A stretch of 64,000 nt of DNA, taken from Fibrobacter sp. (GTDB lineage Bacteria > Fibrobacterota > Fibrobacteria > Fibrobacterales > Fibrobacteraceae). Both the position numbers and the translations under genes were made by a program. Below, piece by piece: positions 27,401-34,295 of this stretch (position 1 is its first letter; the number at the start of each line of letters is the position of its first letter). The notes beneath the pieces are model-generated. The model was not told the DNA's origin and made no database searches. It saw only the letters and a program-made list of their open reading frames with translations. Where the stretch lies: NCBI RefSeq assembly GCF_017545445.1, contig NZ_JAFWOM010000059.1, positions 58,690 through 122,689 on the forward strand, read 5' to 3'.

Positions 27401-30051
27401 AAAAATACGTAGGCGGCCTCGCCGGTGTCGATAACGGAGCTTTGCTAGATAGTGTTTTTGTGAGGGCGGATGTTTCTGGTGTAACTTATGTGGGCGGCCT
27501 TGTCGGCGAAAAGAGCGGTGGCTCGATTACTCGTAGTGCCTCGAAGGGTTCTGTTGCCGGGGAAAATGCTGTCGGTGGGCTTGTTGGAAGCTTGAACAAG
27601 GCTGGTGATGCAAACGGTATTGTGGATTGCTATTCTGTTTCTGCAACAACGGGAACCGATTATGTCGGTGGCCTGGTGGGTTACTTGAACGTATCGAAAG
27701 TGAAAAACTCCTTTGCGGCGGGCTATGTTTATGGTACGTCCAAGTGGGGTGGCCTTGTAGGTTATGTTAATAACTCTACGGTCACTTCTTCTTATTACGA
27801 CGGGTCTCTTTGGGGTGTCAAGACTACGGCTGCAGGCGAAATCCGTTCTACGCAGCAGATGTTCCAGCAAGAGACTTATAAAAACTGGGATTTCGCGGAA
27901 ACTTGGAAACCTGCTACGGATTCCACTTACCCTTGCTTGAATTGGCATAAGGATGTGGTTCAGCCGGCTTCTGAAAGCGATACGTCAATGCTCCACATGG
28001 CTGGTTCTGGAACCGAAGCGGATCCGTTCCTTATCAAGACTTACGGCGATTTGAAATCCATTGGCAAGGGACGGTACAAACTCTCCGCTGTTTATCGCTT
28101 GGTGAATGACATTGACGCCTCTGCTTCCAAGAACGAAAATGTAGGTCACTACTTTGTGGAGGGCTTTGAACCTATCGGAAATGATTATCTCGATAAAAAG
28201 TCTAAGCTGTTCGGGCCTTTTGGCGATAGGGATATGTCTAGGGATTTTACTGGAAAGTTTTACGGTGGCGGACATGCAATTAAAAACCTTTATATGAAAT
28301 CGGATAATGGTGGTGCAACCATAGAAGACCGTGCATTCTTTGCCAAAATCGCCGAAAAAGGTTATGTAGATAGTTTGTCCTTGGTGAATTTGTACTCTGA
28401 ATATATGGCGGCTGCTTTTGCTGTGGATAACTGGGGAACCATTGACCATGTTTCTATAGAGGGAAAACTCGAAAACACGCCTTCTGGAATGGTGGTGACG
28501 AATCGCGGCTCCATCACGAATTCAAGCGTGAAGGCTTCTATTAGCGGCAATCGCGTTGGTGGCATGGTTGTGTATAACGAAGGAACTGTTTCTAAGTCCA
28601 GTGTCAATGTGTCTATTAATTCGTCAAGTGGTGCGGGCGGAATTGTGCTGAGCAATGATAGCGCTGGCGTTATCTCTGAGTGTTCTGCTAAGGTGGATAT
28701 AGTGGATAACTATCAGGCTGGCGGAATCGCCTATAGTAGTGGGGGTATCATTGAAAACTCGACTGTGTCGGGGAAGATTGTGGGTGTCCCTGATCAAAAT
28801 TATAATATTGGTGGTGCTGTCGGCGAGGCGTACAAAGGGCGCATAGACCATGTCTATTCTTCGGTCGATGTAACGGGCAGTAGCATTGTTGGCGGGTTTA
28901 TCGGTATCAATTCTAACTTGTCGGTCATCTCTAATTCCGTTGCAACAGGGAATGTGAGTGTGCCGAAAATGTCCGAGGGCTATTCAGGTGGATTCTATGG
29001 ACCGATTGTGGGGTCCGTAGGAGGCTTTGCCGGTAGCAATAGCGGAACTATTCGACGTTCCTATTCTACAGGCGATGTCTATAACGGATCTAGTTTTGTT
29101 GGCCGCAATTACTGGATTGTGGAAGACGGCTACTCCCTTGGCAATGTGCACTTTGATTCACAAATGCCGCAAAAGGAATTTGTCAAGTTGGGCTTTGCGT
29201 TTATTACTTCGGATTCCGCTCAAGTTCGCGGCTATGCGTTCGGCAAGATTATTCGTGAAGGTGAAAAGTCTGTTTGTGCAGCGTTGGCGAGGTCAAACGA
29301 ATTTCCGGACGGAAACTTTGATGAATTCTATTACCTTGCCGATGCTTGTAGCGATTCCGCGATGTCGGGCAAGGGCTTGACTAACGTACAAATGACGTTG
29401 AAAAAATCTTTCAAGGGTTTCGATTTCGATTCTGTGTGGAACATGCAAGAAGGCGTGAGCTATCCGCTGCTTCGCGGTTTGCCGAATCCGCCTGTTGCCG
29501 CAAGTGAAAATGTTTCGTACAAAGACAATAAGTCACTTGCGAAAAACGTTCGCGGCAAACTGCTGGACAATGCTTTCGTGATGGATGCGTCTGCGGAAAA
29601 GGTGCTCAAGCTGGATTCTGCAAGCGAGGCTTTGCTGGATTCTTTGGAAAATGCAAATGCACCTTCTGGAACGTTCAACGTGCTTTACCGTGTAGGCGTG
29701 CTTGTCGGGAACGATACGCTTTGGGGCAAGGCTTCTACGATGGAACTTCGCGTTGAATCTCCGACGGAAGTTCGCTCTAGTGAAATAGCGGTTGTTCGTA
29801 ACACATCCTTCGGTGCTGTGTTCCAAGGCGGTGACATCGCCGTGCGTTTTGAAATCCCTGCAGCGGCTGCGGTAAAGCTCTCGCTCATCGACATGCAAGG
29901 CCGTGTGGTGCGGACGTTTGATTTGGGCCGTCGTACAACGGGGGTGCACTTCGAAACGCTTGCTACTGGAGAAATTGCCCGGGGCCGCTATGTTGGCGTG
30001 CTGCAAGTGGGTGGCAAGGCAACCGAAAAAGTGATGTTGCTGAAACGGTAG
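24466..30051 (+). CDS. Giant secreted GLUG-repeat protein with T9SS-like tail
   Basis: This 1861-residue exported protein starts at 24466, 6 nt after GTGAGG, and has a signal peptide ending SFAAN. Four related blocks begin near residues 25, 554, 847 and 1178 with motifs such as DLKAIGKG, LTKDIDAS and a DGxxHTIxNL turn. In between are many GLUG-type repeats (VGGIAG, VGGLVG, VGGxIG) predicting a long beta-helix. A C-terminal fibronectin-like stretch is followed by a tail with SLIDMQGRVVRTF and ARGRYVGVLQ, typical of type IX secretion sorting domains. Serine linkers and InlB_B repeats, present in the module 2 giant, are missing. It is a likely surface adhesin and the last gene of module 3. Confidence 0.85.
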   Translation: MKFQYIFTIVLSLLAIPSFAANGTMKGDGSTARPFQIEDYEDLKAIGKGAYLYSLDYVLTKDIDASASKNEMCNEDGCNGFIPIGKNKDAADSTVFWGNIDGQNHTIRNLNIWLPCEDGVGFVYALIGSIKNLNFDNLNVIGRVTESNHVGGVVARLVGAIENVHVTNGFVQGNKRVGGIAGCALRTIGYSNEKLVMKNVSFQGNIKGTARIGGIVGETDGATVDNASADVNIVVLDERAGGIVGLSDGIIINSRSSGTITPASEEVDEVGGIAGSSENTISMCASTMDLLHSAPYYFDEDIGGIVGDGGSVSMSYAFGTIEGKRYVGGIAGSGGVTNSFAMGTVRGEEYVGGLVGYGSVANSYAANIVRGDSLVGGLVAKASGDVVGSYWNTEISGLDTSAGGTGLSTAKMMKFASFAGWDTLGYDEYVIDGTDTCSYYQDIGVCYSLTGKFIRYWNIDEGKSFPYLNDNPFVKKTVIPIAVPTSAPKWQETPKVATLFKVDGELVGKWLGWTKFKVDGNANFRDSLYYGYRIGIVDGKDTVWGTSSYMAVPNKIEISSIAELQKIGNDIAYPLKANYELTKDIDASGFAFKPIGDSVHVFSGVFDGKNHTISNLTIENSNSDFVGMFGYTDWAVIQNLTFKNAKVSASWYAGVLAGGIDNSVVSNVVSLNGNVSGTSFIGGLIGITRSSKLNVVGTTGSVKGNDYVGGLIGGSASIVENAFSVNVVKGYESVGGVMGATNEFSAPSRQKNIYSASLLKSPKPQGIIGGNFFGAGEDMESCYFDSTVTGNVLGGNTTEEMLKQSTYAGFSFDSVWSIQEGKSYPYFKGMAPILPGTLEDDGTVNMLAGRGTADSPYKISKYSELKYVGRYEYAASGLYFMLTQNINAYASIYDNCNDDRSVCKGFEPIPAFDGTFIGNNKIIGNLNINRPDEDSVGLFRSLEFSARITGLVIDTSSNFTGNDNWDYQRKTFKPTVRGKKYVGGLAGVDNGALLDSVFVRADVSGVTYVGGLVGEKSGGSITRSASKGSVAGENAVGGLVGSLNKAGDANGIVDCYSVSATTGTDYVGGLVGYLNVSKVKNSFAAGYVYGTSKWGGLVGYVNNSTVTSSYYDGSLWGVKTTAAGEIRSTQQMFQQETYKNWDFAETWKPATDSTYPCLNWHKDVVQPASESDTSMLHMAGSGTEADPFLIKTYGDLKSIGKGRYKLSAVYRLVNDIDASASKNENVGHYFVEGFEPIGNDYLDKKSKLFGPFGDRDMSRDFTGKFYGGGHAIKNLYMKSDNGGATIEDRAFFAKIAEKGYVDSLSLVNLYSEYMAAAFAVDNWGTIDHVSIEGKLENTPSGMVVTNRGSITNSSVKASISGNRVGGMVVYNEGTVSKSSVNVSINSSSGAGGIVLSNDSAGVISECSAKVDIVDNYQAGGIAYSSGGIIENSTVSGKIVGVPDQNYNIGGAVGEAYKGRIDHVYSSVDVTGSSIVGGFIGINSNLSVISNSVATGNVSVPKMSEGYSGGFYGPIVGSVGGFAGSNSGTIRRSYSTGDVYNGSSFVGRNYWIVEDGYSLGNVHFDSQMPQKEFVKLGFAFITSDSAQVRGYAFGKIIREGEKSVCAALARSNEFPDGNFDEFYYLADACSDSAMSGKGLTNVQMTLKKSFKGFDFDSVWNMQEGVSYPLLRGLPNPPVAASENVSYKDNKSLAKNVRGKLLDNAFVMDASAEKVLKLDSASEALLDSLENANAPSGTFNVLYRVGVLVGNDTLWGKASTMELRVESPTEVRSSEIAVVRNTSFGAVFQGGDIAVRFEIPAAAAVKLSLIDMQGRVVRTFDLGRRTTGVHFETLATGEIARGRYVGVLQVGGKATEKVMLLKR

Positions 30052-30068
30052 AACTCCAAAATGTTGAG

Positions 30069-30112
30069 ATAATCCGCTACGAACGGAAAAAAGTCGTTTC
30101 GTAGCGGATTAT
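30069..30112. terminator. Long hairpin after module 3
   Basis: ATAATCCGCTACGAA (30069-30083) and TTCGTAGCGGATTAT (30098-30112) are perfect 15-bp arms with a 14-nt loop. It could act as a terminator or mRNA-stabilising end, although no long T tract follows. The same ATAATCCGCTACG string recurs near 62600, so it may also be a dispersed repeat. Confidence 0.5.
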
Positions 30113-30260
30113 AGAGGTGTTTTCTAATGCTCAATGAAAAGTAGGTAATGGTTCGGCTCAGTTCCTTTCGCCTACGAACCCCTCTCTTCCGGTTGACTTT
30201 TTCTCAAAATAATATATGTTTACGAAAAGGTTTTCGGTGGTGTAAATTGAGGGGTTCCAA

Positions 30261-32165
30261 ATGAAGTTCAATGTTCACAGTCTTGCGTTTAAGCAGACTC
30301 TTTTGATATTGCTCGGTATCACTGTTGTCTTTGGCACACTGCTGTTTACGCTCCAGCGGCTCGTCAATACCCGCATGTCCGAACTGATTATGGCCCGCGG
30401 TCAGGAAATCAGCGAAAAGCATGTTTCCCTTATTGACAATATTTTTGACGGTAGTGCCTCCATTGTAAAGGGCATCGTGGATAAAATTGAACAGGGCGAA
30501 ATTTCTCAAGCGGACATGGGCGATTTCTTGCCTGCCGCGTACCGGAACGCTCATGACAAAGTGGCGATAACATCTGCGTTGGTCGTGGCTTACGAACCCG
30601 AAAATGGAAAGGAGTTTATACGGATTACAGGCGACGGGCTGAATGGAAAAGTTCTCGACGGGTCGGGGTACCAGTCAATGTCTTGGTATGTCGAAGCCAA
30701 GACGAAAGGCAAAGGAATTTGGTGCGAACCGTTTATCAGCAATTACGTCGATAAGCCTGTTGCGGTTTATGCCATGCCTTTCTACGAAACTCTCCCCGAT
30801 GGCAGTAAAAAATTCAAGGGCGTTGTCTGCCTTGACATTTTGCTTTCTTTTTTGCGAGAGGCGGTGGCATTGATCCAGATTGAAAATTCTGGTTATGCGT
30901 TTATTTTGTCTGCTGAAAACAAAATTGTGGCGCATCCGCGTGACGACTGGATTTTCAAGGAAACTCTCTATTCGCTCGCGAAAGGCCGTGATGCGAATTT
31001 GTCTGATTTCGAAAAGGCGGTCCGTGAACTCCATAGCGGTATTTTGCTTGGAAAAACGTTTAAAGGCGAGAGCGCTTGCATTTACTTTTCGCACATGAAG
31101 GTGGATGGCTGGGTGTTCGGCATCGTGTGGCCCGCTGATGAATTTTTTGAAAAACGCCGCAAGATGACTTCGATTTTGGGCATGCTCAGCTTGGTGGGGT
31201 ACGCTTTGATGTTCGGGCTTGTGCTCGTGATTTCGAGCCGCGTATCCCGTCCGCTCAAGGAACTGGCGGACGTGGCGAAACGTTTGGGCCAAGGCGATTT
31301 TGAAGTCGAAATTCCGCAAGTCAAGGGCAAGGACGAAATTGCGGAGTTCGCCGAAGCGTTTGGGCACATGCGCGATTCGCTCAAAGAGAATATCGAAAAG
31401 CAGAAGGGTGTGGAGCGTGTACAGAACGAACTGGAAATGGCGCGTAAAATCCAGCTCGGCTTGCTGGCGAAAAACGATGATGACGACGGCGTGAAAGATG
31501 TTCGTCATAAACTTTATCCGTTCATCTTGCCTGCGAAAGAAGTGGGTGGTGACTTTTACGACTTTGCGAAGGTGGATGAAAACCGTCTCGCGTTCCTGAT
31601 TGCCGATGTCTCGGGCAAGGGGATTCCGGCGGCTCTTTTGATGATGTCTTCGCGCTCGATGCTCAAGAGCGTGGTGCTCGCGGGGAGTTCCGTGGAAGAT
31701 ACGTTCAACGTGGTGAACGACCGCCTCGCGTTCCGCAACTACTTGAACATGTTTGTCACCGTCTGGATGGGCATTCTCGACTTGCGGACGGGTGAAGTGG
31801 AATTCGCTTGTGCAGGGCATAATCCGCCAGTGATTTGCCATGATGATGGAACCGTAGAATTTGCGAAGAGCAGACCCGGCCTTGTGTTGGCCGCCATGGA
31901 AGGAACCCGGTACAAACGTCAGACGCTCAAGCTTGAACCTGGCGACACGATATTCCTTTATACGGACGGCGTGACCGAAGCGACCAATGCGAACGAGGAA
32001 CTTTTTGGCGACGACCGCCTTTTGCAGACGCTCCGCGAAGCTCACGGTAAGGAACCTGCCGAAATTTGCCCGTTCGTGAAATCGAAAATAGACGAGTTCG
32101 TGGGCGATGCCCCGCAGTTCGACGACATCACGATGCTTGCCCTCAAGTTTGTGGGCAAGACTTAA
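30261..32165 (+). CDS. Membrane Cache-HAMP-PP2C (SpoIIE/RsbU-type) phosphatase
   Basis: This 634-residue inner-membrane receptor has TM1 at ~10-30, a periplasmic Cache-like sensor (~35-285), TM2 at ~300-320 and a HAMP segment (SSRVSRPLKELADVAKRLGQ, ~318-375). A short coiled coil with EMARKIQLGL follows, then a SpoIIE-type PP2C domain (~395-630) with the metal-binding motifs GGDFYD, DVSGKGIPAALLM, YTDGVTEA and FDDITMLAL. Such proteins dephosphorylate anti-sigma-factor antagonists in response to ligand. No partner kinase or antagonist gene is adjacent. GAGGGG precedes the ATG. Transcribed alone. Confidence 0.9.
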   Translation: MKFNVHSLAFKQTLLILLGITVVFGTLLFTLQRLVNTRMSELIMARGQEISEKHVSLIDNIFDGSASIVKGIVDKIEQGEISQADMGDFLPAAYRNAHDKVAITSALVVAYEPENGKEFIRITGDGLNGKVLDGSGYQSMSWYVEAKTKGKGIWCEPFISNYVDKPVAVYAMPFYETLPDGSKKFKGVVCLDILLSFLREAVALIQIENSGYAFILSAENKIVAHPRDDWIFKETLYSLAKGRDANLSDFEKAVRELHSGILLGKTFKGESACIYFSHMKVDGWVFGIVWPADEFFEKRRKMTSILGMLSLVGYALMFGLVLVISSRVSRPLKELADVAKRLGQGDFEVEIPQVKGKDEIAEFAEAFGHMRDSLKENIEKQKGVERVQNELEMARKIQLGLLAKNDDDDGVKDVRHKLYPFILPAKEVGGDFYDFAKVDENRLAFLIADVSGKGIPAALLMMSSRSMLKSVVLAGSSVEDTFNVVNDRLAFRNYLNMFVTVWMGILDLRTGEVEFACAGHNPPVICHDDGTVEFAKSRPGLVLAAMEGTRYKRQTLKLEPGDTIFLYTDGVTEATNANEELFGDDRLLQTLREAHGKEPAEICPFVKSKIDEFVGDAPQFDDITMLALKFVGKT

Positions 32166-32183
32166 TTCGAGAATGTGTATGTT

Positions 32184-32230
32184 GATCCCGGAATGGTTCG
32201 GCAGGCTCACCAACCTTAATCCGGGATGAC
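32184..32230. repeat. Dispersed 47-bp palindromic repeat
   Basis: GATCCCGGAATGGTTCGGC...CCGGGATGAC. On the other strand it matches the repeat at about 34099-34145, including the GGTTGGTGAGCCTG core. It lies just downstream of the phosphatase gene. Confidence 0.7.
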
Positions 32231-32234
32231 ATGT

Positions 32235-32266
32235 AAAAAAAGACCTTGCTTTCGCAAGGTCTTTTT
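32235..32266. terminator. Bidirectional terminator next to tRNA-His
   Basis: GACCTTGC (32242-32249) pairs with GCAAGGTC (32254-32261) around TTTC, with A and T runs on the two sides. It can end both the phosphatase transcript and the minus-strand tRNA. Confidence 0.85.
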
Positions 32267-32268
32267 CG

Positions 32269-32343
32269 GGTGGATGACCGGACTCGAACCGGCAACATCC
32301 AGAATCACAATCTGGGACTCTAACCAATTGAGCTACATCCACC
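32269..32343 (-). tRNA. tRNA-His (GTG)
   Basis: On the minus strand the acceptor arms GTGGATG/CATCCAC pair, preceded by a G in the -1 position opposite discriminator C, as expected for tRNA-His. The anticodon stem CCAGA/TCTGG encloses TTGTGAT (anticodon GTG). The T arm contains GGTTCGAGTCC. CCA is not encoded. Confidence 0.95.
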
Positions 32344-32434
32344 ATGTAGCGAGACCAAATATAAAAAAGCCATCCCAAATTTCAAGGGATGGCAATAAAT
32401 TTTTTCAAAAAAATTTGCTTTTAAGGGCTGCCGC

Positions 32435-32791
32435 TTACTTTTTCTGCATAATTCTAAGGAAATTCGCACGCTTGAAGTCGTTCCTGTGTTCCATGCAGAA
32501 ACGCGGATAGACGTACTGCTTCGGGAAAATGCGGATGGTGAAGGTCTTGTCGCAACCGTCGAGGCAGCACTTGAATTCGAGGTCCATGGCTTCCGAGTAG
32601 TTGTGGCGGAAGATGATGTTCTTGGATTCGATGTTCTCGATGTCCTTCTTTTGCTTTTGGCGCTGCTTGATGTCGCGGTGCAGTTCGCAGTACTTCGCGA
32701 TCGGGTGACCCCAGAATTCACGGCCGCAGCCGGGTTCCTGGCAGACTTTGAGCTTGATGCGTTTCTTCTTTTTGTACTTAGGTAATTGCAT
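32435..32791 (-). CDS. Small basic protein with two Cys/His (zinc-finger-like) motifs
   Basis: This 118-residue protein starts at 32791, where GAGG precedes the ATG. A Lys-rich N-terminus (PKYKKKKRIKLK) precedes two similar motifs: CQEPGC ... YCELH near residues 17-38 and CCLDGC ... FCMEH near 75-105. Each could bind one zinc ion through three Cys and one His. A basic tail plus zinc motifs suggests nucleic-acid binding, but I do not recognise the family. Transcribed towards tRNA-His. Confidence 0.65.
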   Translation of the reverse strand: MQLPKYKKKKRIKLKVCQEPGCGREFWGHPIAKYCELHRDIKQRQKQKKDIENIESKNIIFRHNYSEAMDLEFKCCLDGCDKTFTIRIFPKQYVYPRFCMEHRNDFKRANFLRIMQKK

Positions 32792-32923
32792 AGTGACCTC
32801 GGCATGTAAAGATAATAAAAAATAGCGGTTTTGGGCGGCGAGTCCGTTTTTGCGAGGGCGATTTTGGTCCAAATGGGCAAAAAAAGCGTGTTATATAAGT
32901 AAGAACGGTAAAAAGGAGCTGTT

Positions 32924-33817
32924 ATGAAACTTTTTTGGGCTTTAGTTGTGGCTGTATCGGCGATTCTCGGCGGCTGCATGTACGTGAATTCGTCGTTGGA
33001 GGGCGAGTCTCCTATGCGTCTTTCGGCGATTGACGTGGGGCAGGGGCTTGCGGTGCTCTTGGAATGGAACGGACGCTATGCCATGTACGATTTCGGGCCG
33101 GATTCGGTGGGCGTGGTGGATTCGCTTGTGCGGCGTGGGGTGGATACGCTCGATTGGGTGGTGCTGAGCCATTTCCATCGGGACCATATCGGCGGGTTCA
33201 TGGAGCTTGTGGGGCGGGGCGTTTTCGTGCGGCAGCTGTATGTGGGGCCGGATGAATCGTGCAATTTCTTTTGCGATAGCGTTTTTCGGGTGGCACGTCG
33301 GCTTAAAATTCCGGTGGATACGCTTTTGCGAGGCGAGACTGTAAGGTTTGGGGTAGGGGTTAATATGTCTTCTGCGGGCACGGGGAGTGTTATTGCAGGC
33401 GAGGACAGCCCACGCTTTGACGTGCTGTGGCCGACGAAGTATGTGCATGCCGAGGGGAATGGAGCTAGCGTTGTGCTGCTCGTTCGCTACGGAGCCGCAA
33501 GGGCGATGTTGACAGGGGATTTAGATTCTCTAGGTGAAAAACGGTTGCTAGAGATGAACCCGACGCTTTCGGCGGAGCTCTTGCAAGTGGGCCATCACGG
33601 ATCGGCGGGGAGCAGTACGCTCAAGTTCTTGTCGCAAGTGTCGCCGAAGTATGCGTTTGTGAGCGTCGGTGTCGGGAATGATTATGGGCATCCGGTGAAA
33701 TCTGTTGTCCGCAAGCTGAATCTTGTACTTGGCGATTCGACGAAATTGTACCGCACGGATTTGCAGGGCTCCATCCGCTTTGAACTTTACCCCAGCATGG
33801 GCGTAGTCGGGGAATGA
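32924..33817 (+). CDS. ComEC-like metallo-beta-lactamase-fold lipoprotein
   Basis: This 297-residue protein has AAGGAG before the ATG and a signal peptide with lipobox LGGC (Cys ~18). The rest is a metallo-hydrolase domain like the C-terminal domain of ComEC/Rec2: AIDVGQGLAVLL, the metal-binding HFHRDHIGG, MLTGDLD and VGHHGSAGS, ending near the Lys-rich HPVKSVVRKL. There are no membrane channel segments, so this is a stand-alone exported version. In ComEC this domain is thought to degrade one DNA strand; the substrate here is unknown. Confidence 0.8.
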   Translation: MKLFWALVVAVSAILGGCMYVNSSLEGESPMRLSAIDVGQGLAVLLEWNGRYAMYDFGPDSVGVVDSLVRRGVDTLDWVVLSHFHRDHIGGFMELVGRGVFVRQLYVGPDESCNFFCDSVFRVARRLKIPVDTLLRGETVRFGVGVNMSSAGTGSVIAGEDSPRFDVLWPTKYVHAEGNGASVVLLVRYGAARAMLTGDLDSLGEKRLLEMNPTLSAELLQVGHHGSAGSSTLKFLSQVSPKYAFVSVGVGNDYGHPVKSVVRKLNLVLGDSTKLYRTDLQGSIRFELYPSMGVVGE

Positions 33818-34295
33818 GGTTGTGAGGTATGGGCGCGCTCCCTTCGGTCGCTTTGGGCTATGGGGTTATGAGGTATGGGCTTGCTGCCGATGATGCCGAA
33901 GGGATGCCTCGTCATGGCGGGGACCTGATCCGCCATTTTGACAAACGCTGTCATACTAGAGCAACGCGATAGGGTCCATGCAATTGTCATTTGCGACGCC
34001 TTCGCGTTGCCGTCCCCAGCACTTTCGTATTGTCATCCCCGACTTGATCGGGGATCCCCTTACACGGAACTAATCACAGATACGATTCCCATAACACTGT
34101 CACCCCGGATTAAGGTTGGTGAGCCTGTCGAACCATTCCGGGGCCGGCTTACACGGAACTAATCGCAGATACGATTCCCATTGCATAGCTAAACGTTCTT
34201 CTTACTATTTACTAACCACTAATCACTAACCACTAATCACTTTTTTATATATTGTCCGCAAAATCGTTTTATTCGTTCGAAGAGCTTCAAGAATC
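33818..34295. repeat. 478-bp intergenic repeat cluster
   Basis: I see no gene here. It contains GAGGTATGGGC duplications (about 33828 and 33870), REP-like elements at about 33914-33945 and 34031-34057 (GTCATCCCC...GGGGATC), the dispersed element at about 34099-34145, and two direct copies of a 34-bp sequence starting CTTACACGGAACTAAT at 34059-34092 and 34148-34181. ACTAACCACTAATCAC repeats lie at 34205-34240. TTTTTTATATATTG near 34245 may belong to the promoter of the next gene. Confidence 0.65.

Noticed and set aside
30675..32378. 567-codon antisense frame over the PP2C phosphatase
   Set aside because: It crosses the tRNA-His gene and a terminator and has a composition typical of an antisense shadow.
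33938..34162. 74-codon frame in the intergenic repeats
   Set aside because: It is made almost wholly of dispersed repeats, with no ribosome-binding site or recognisable product.
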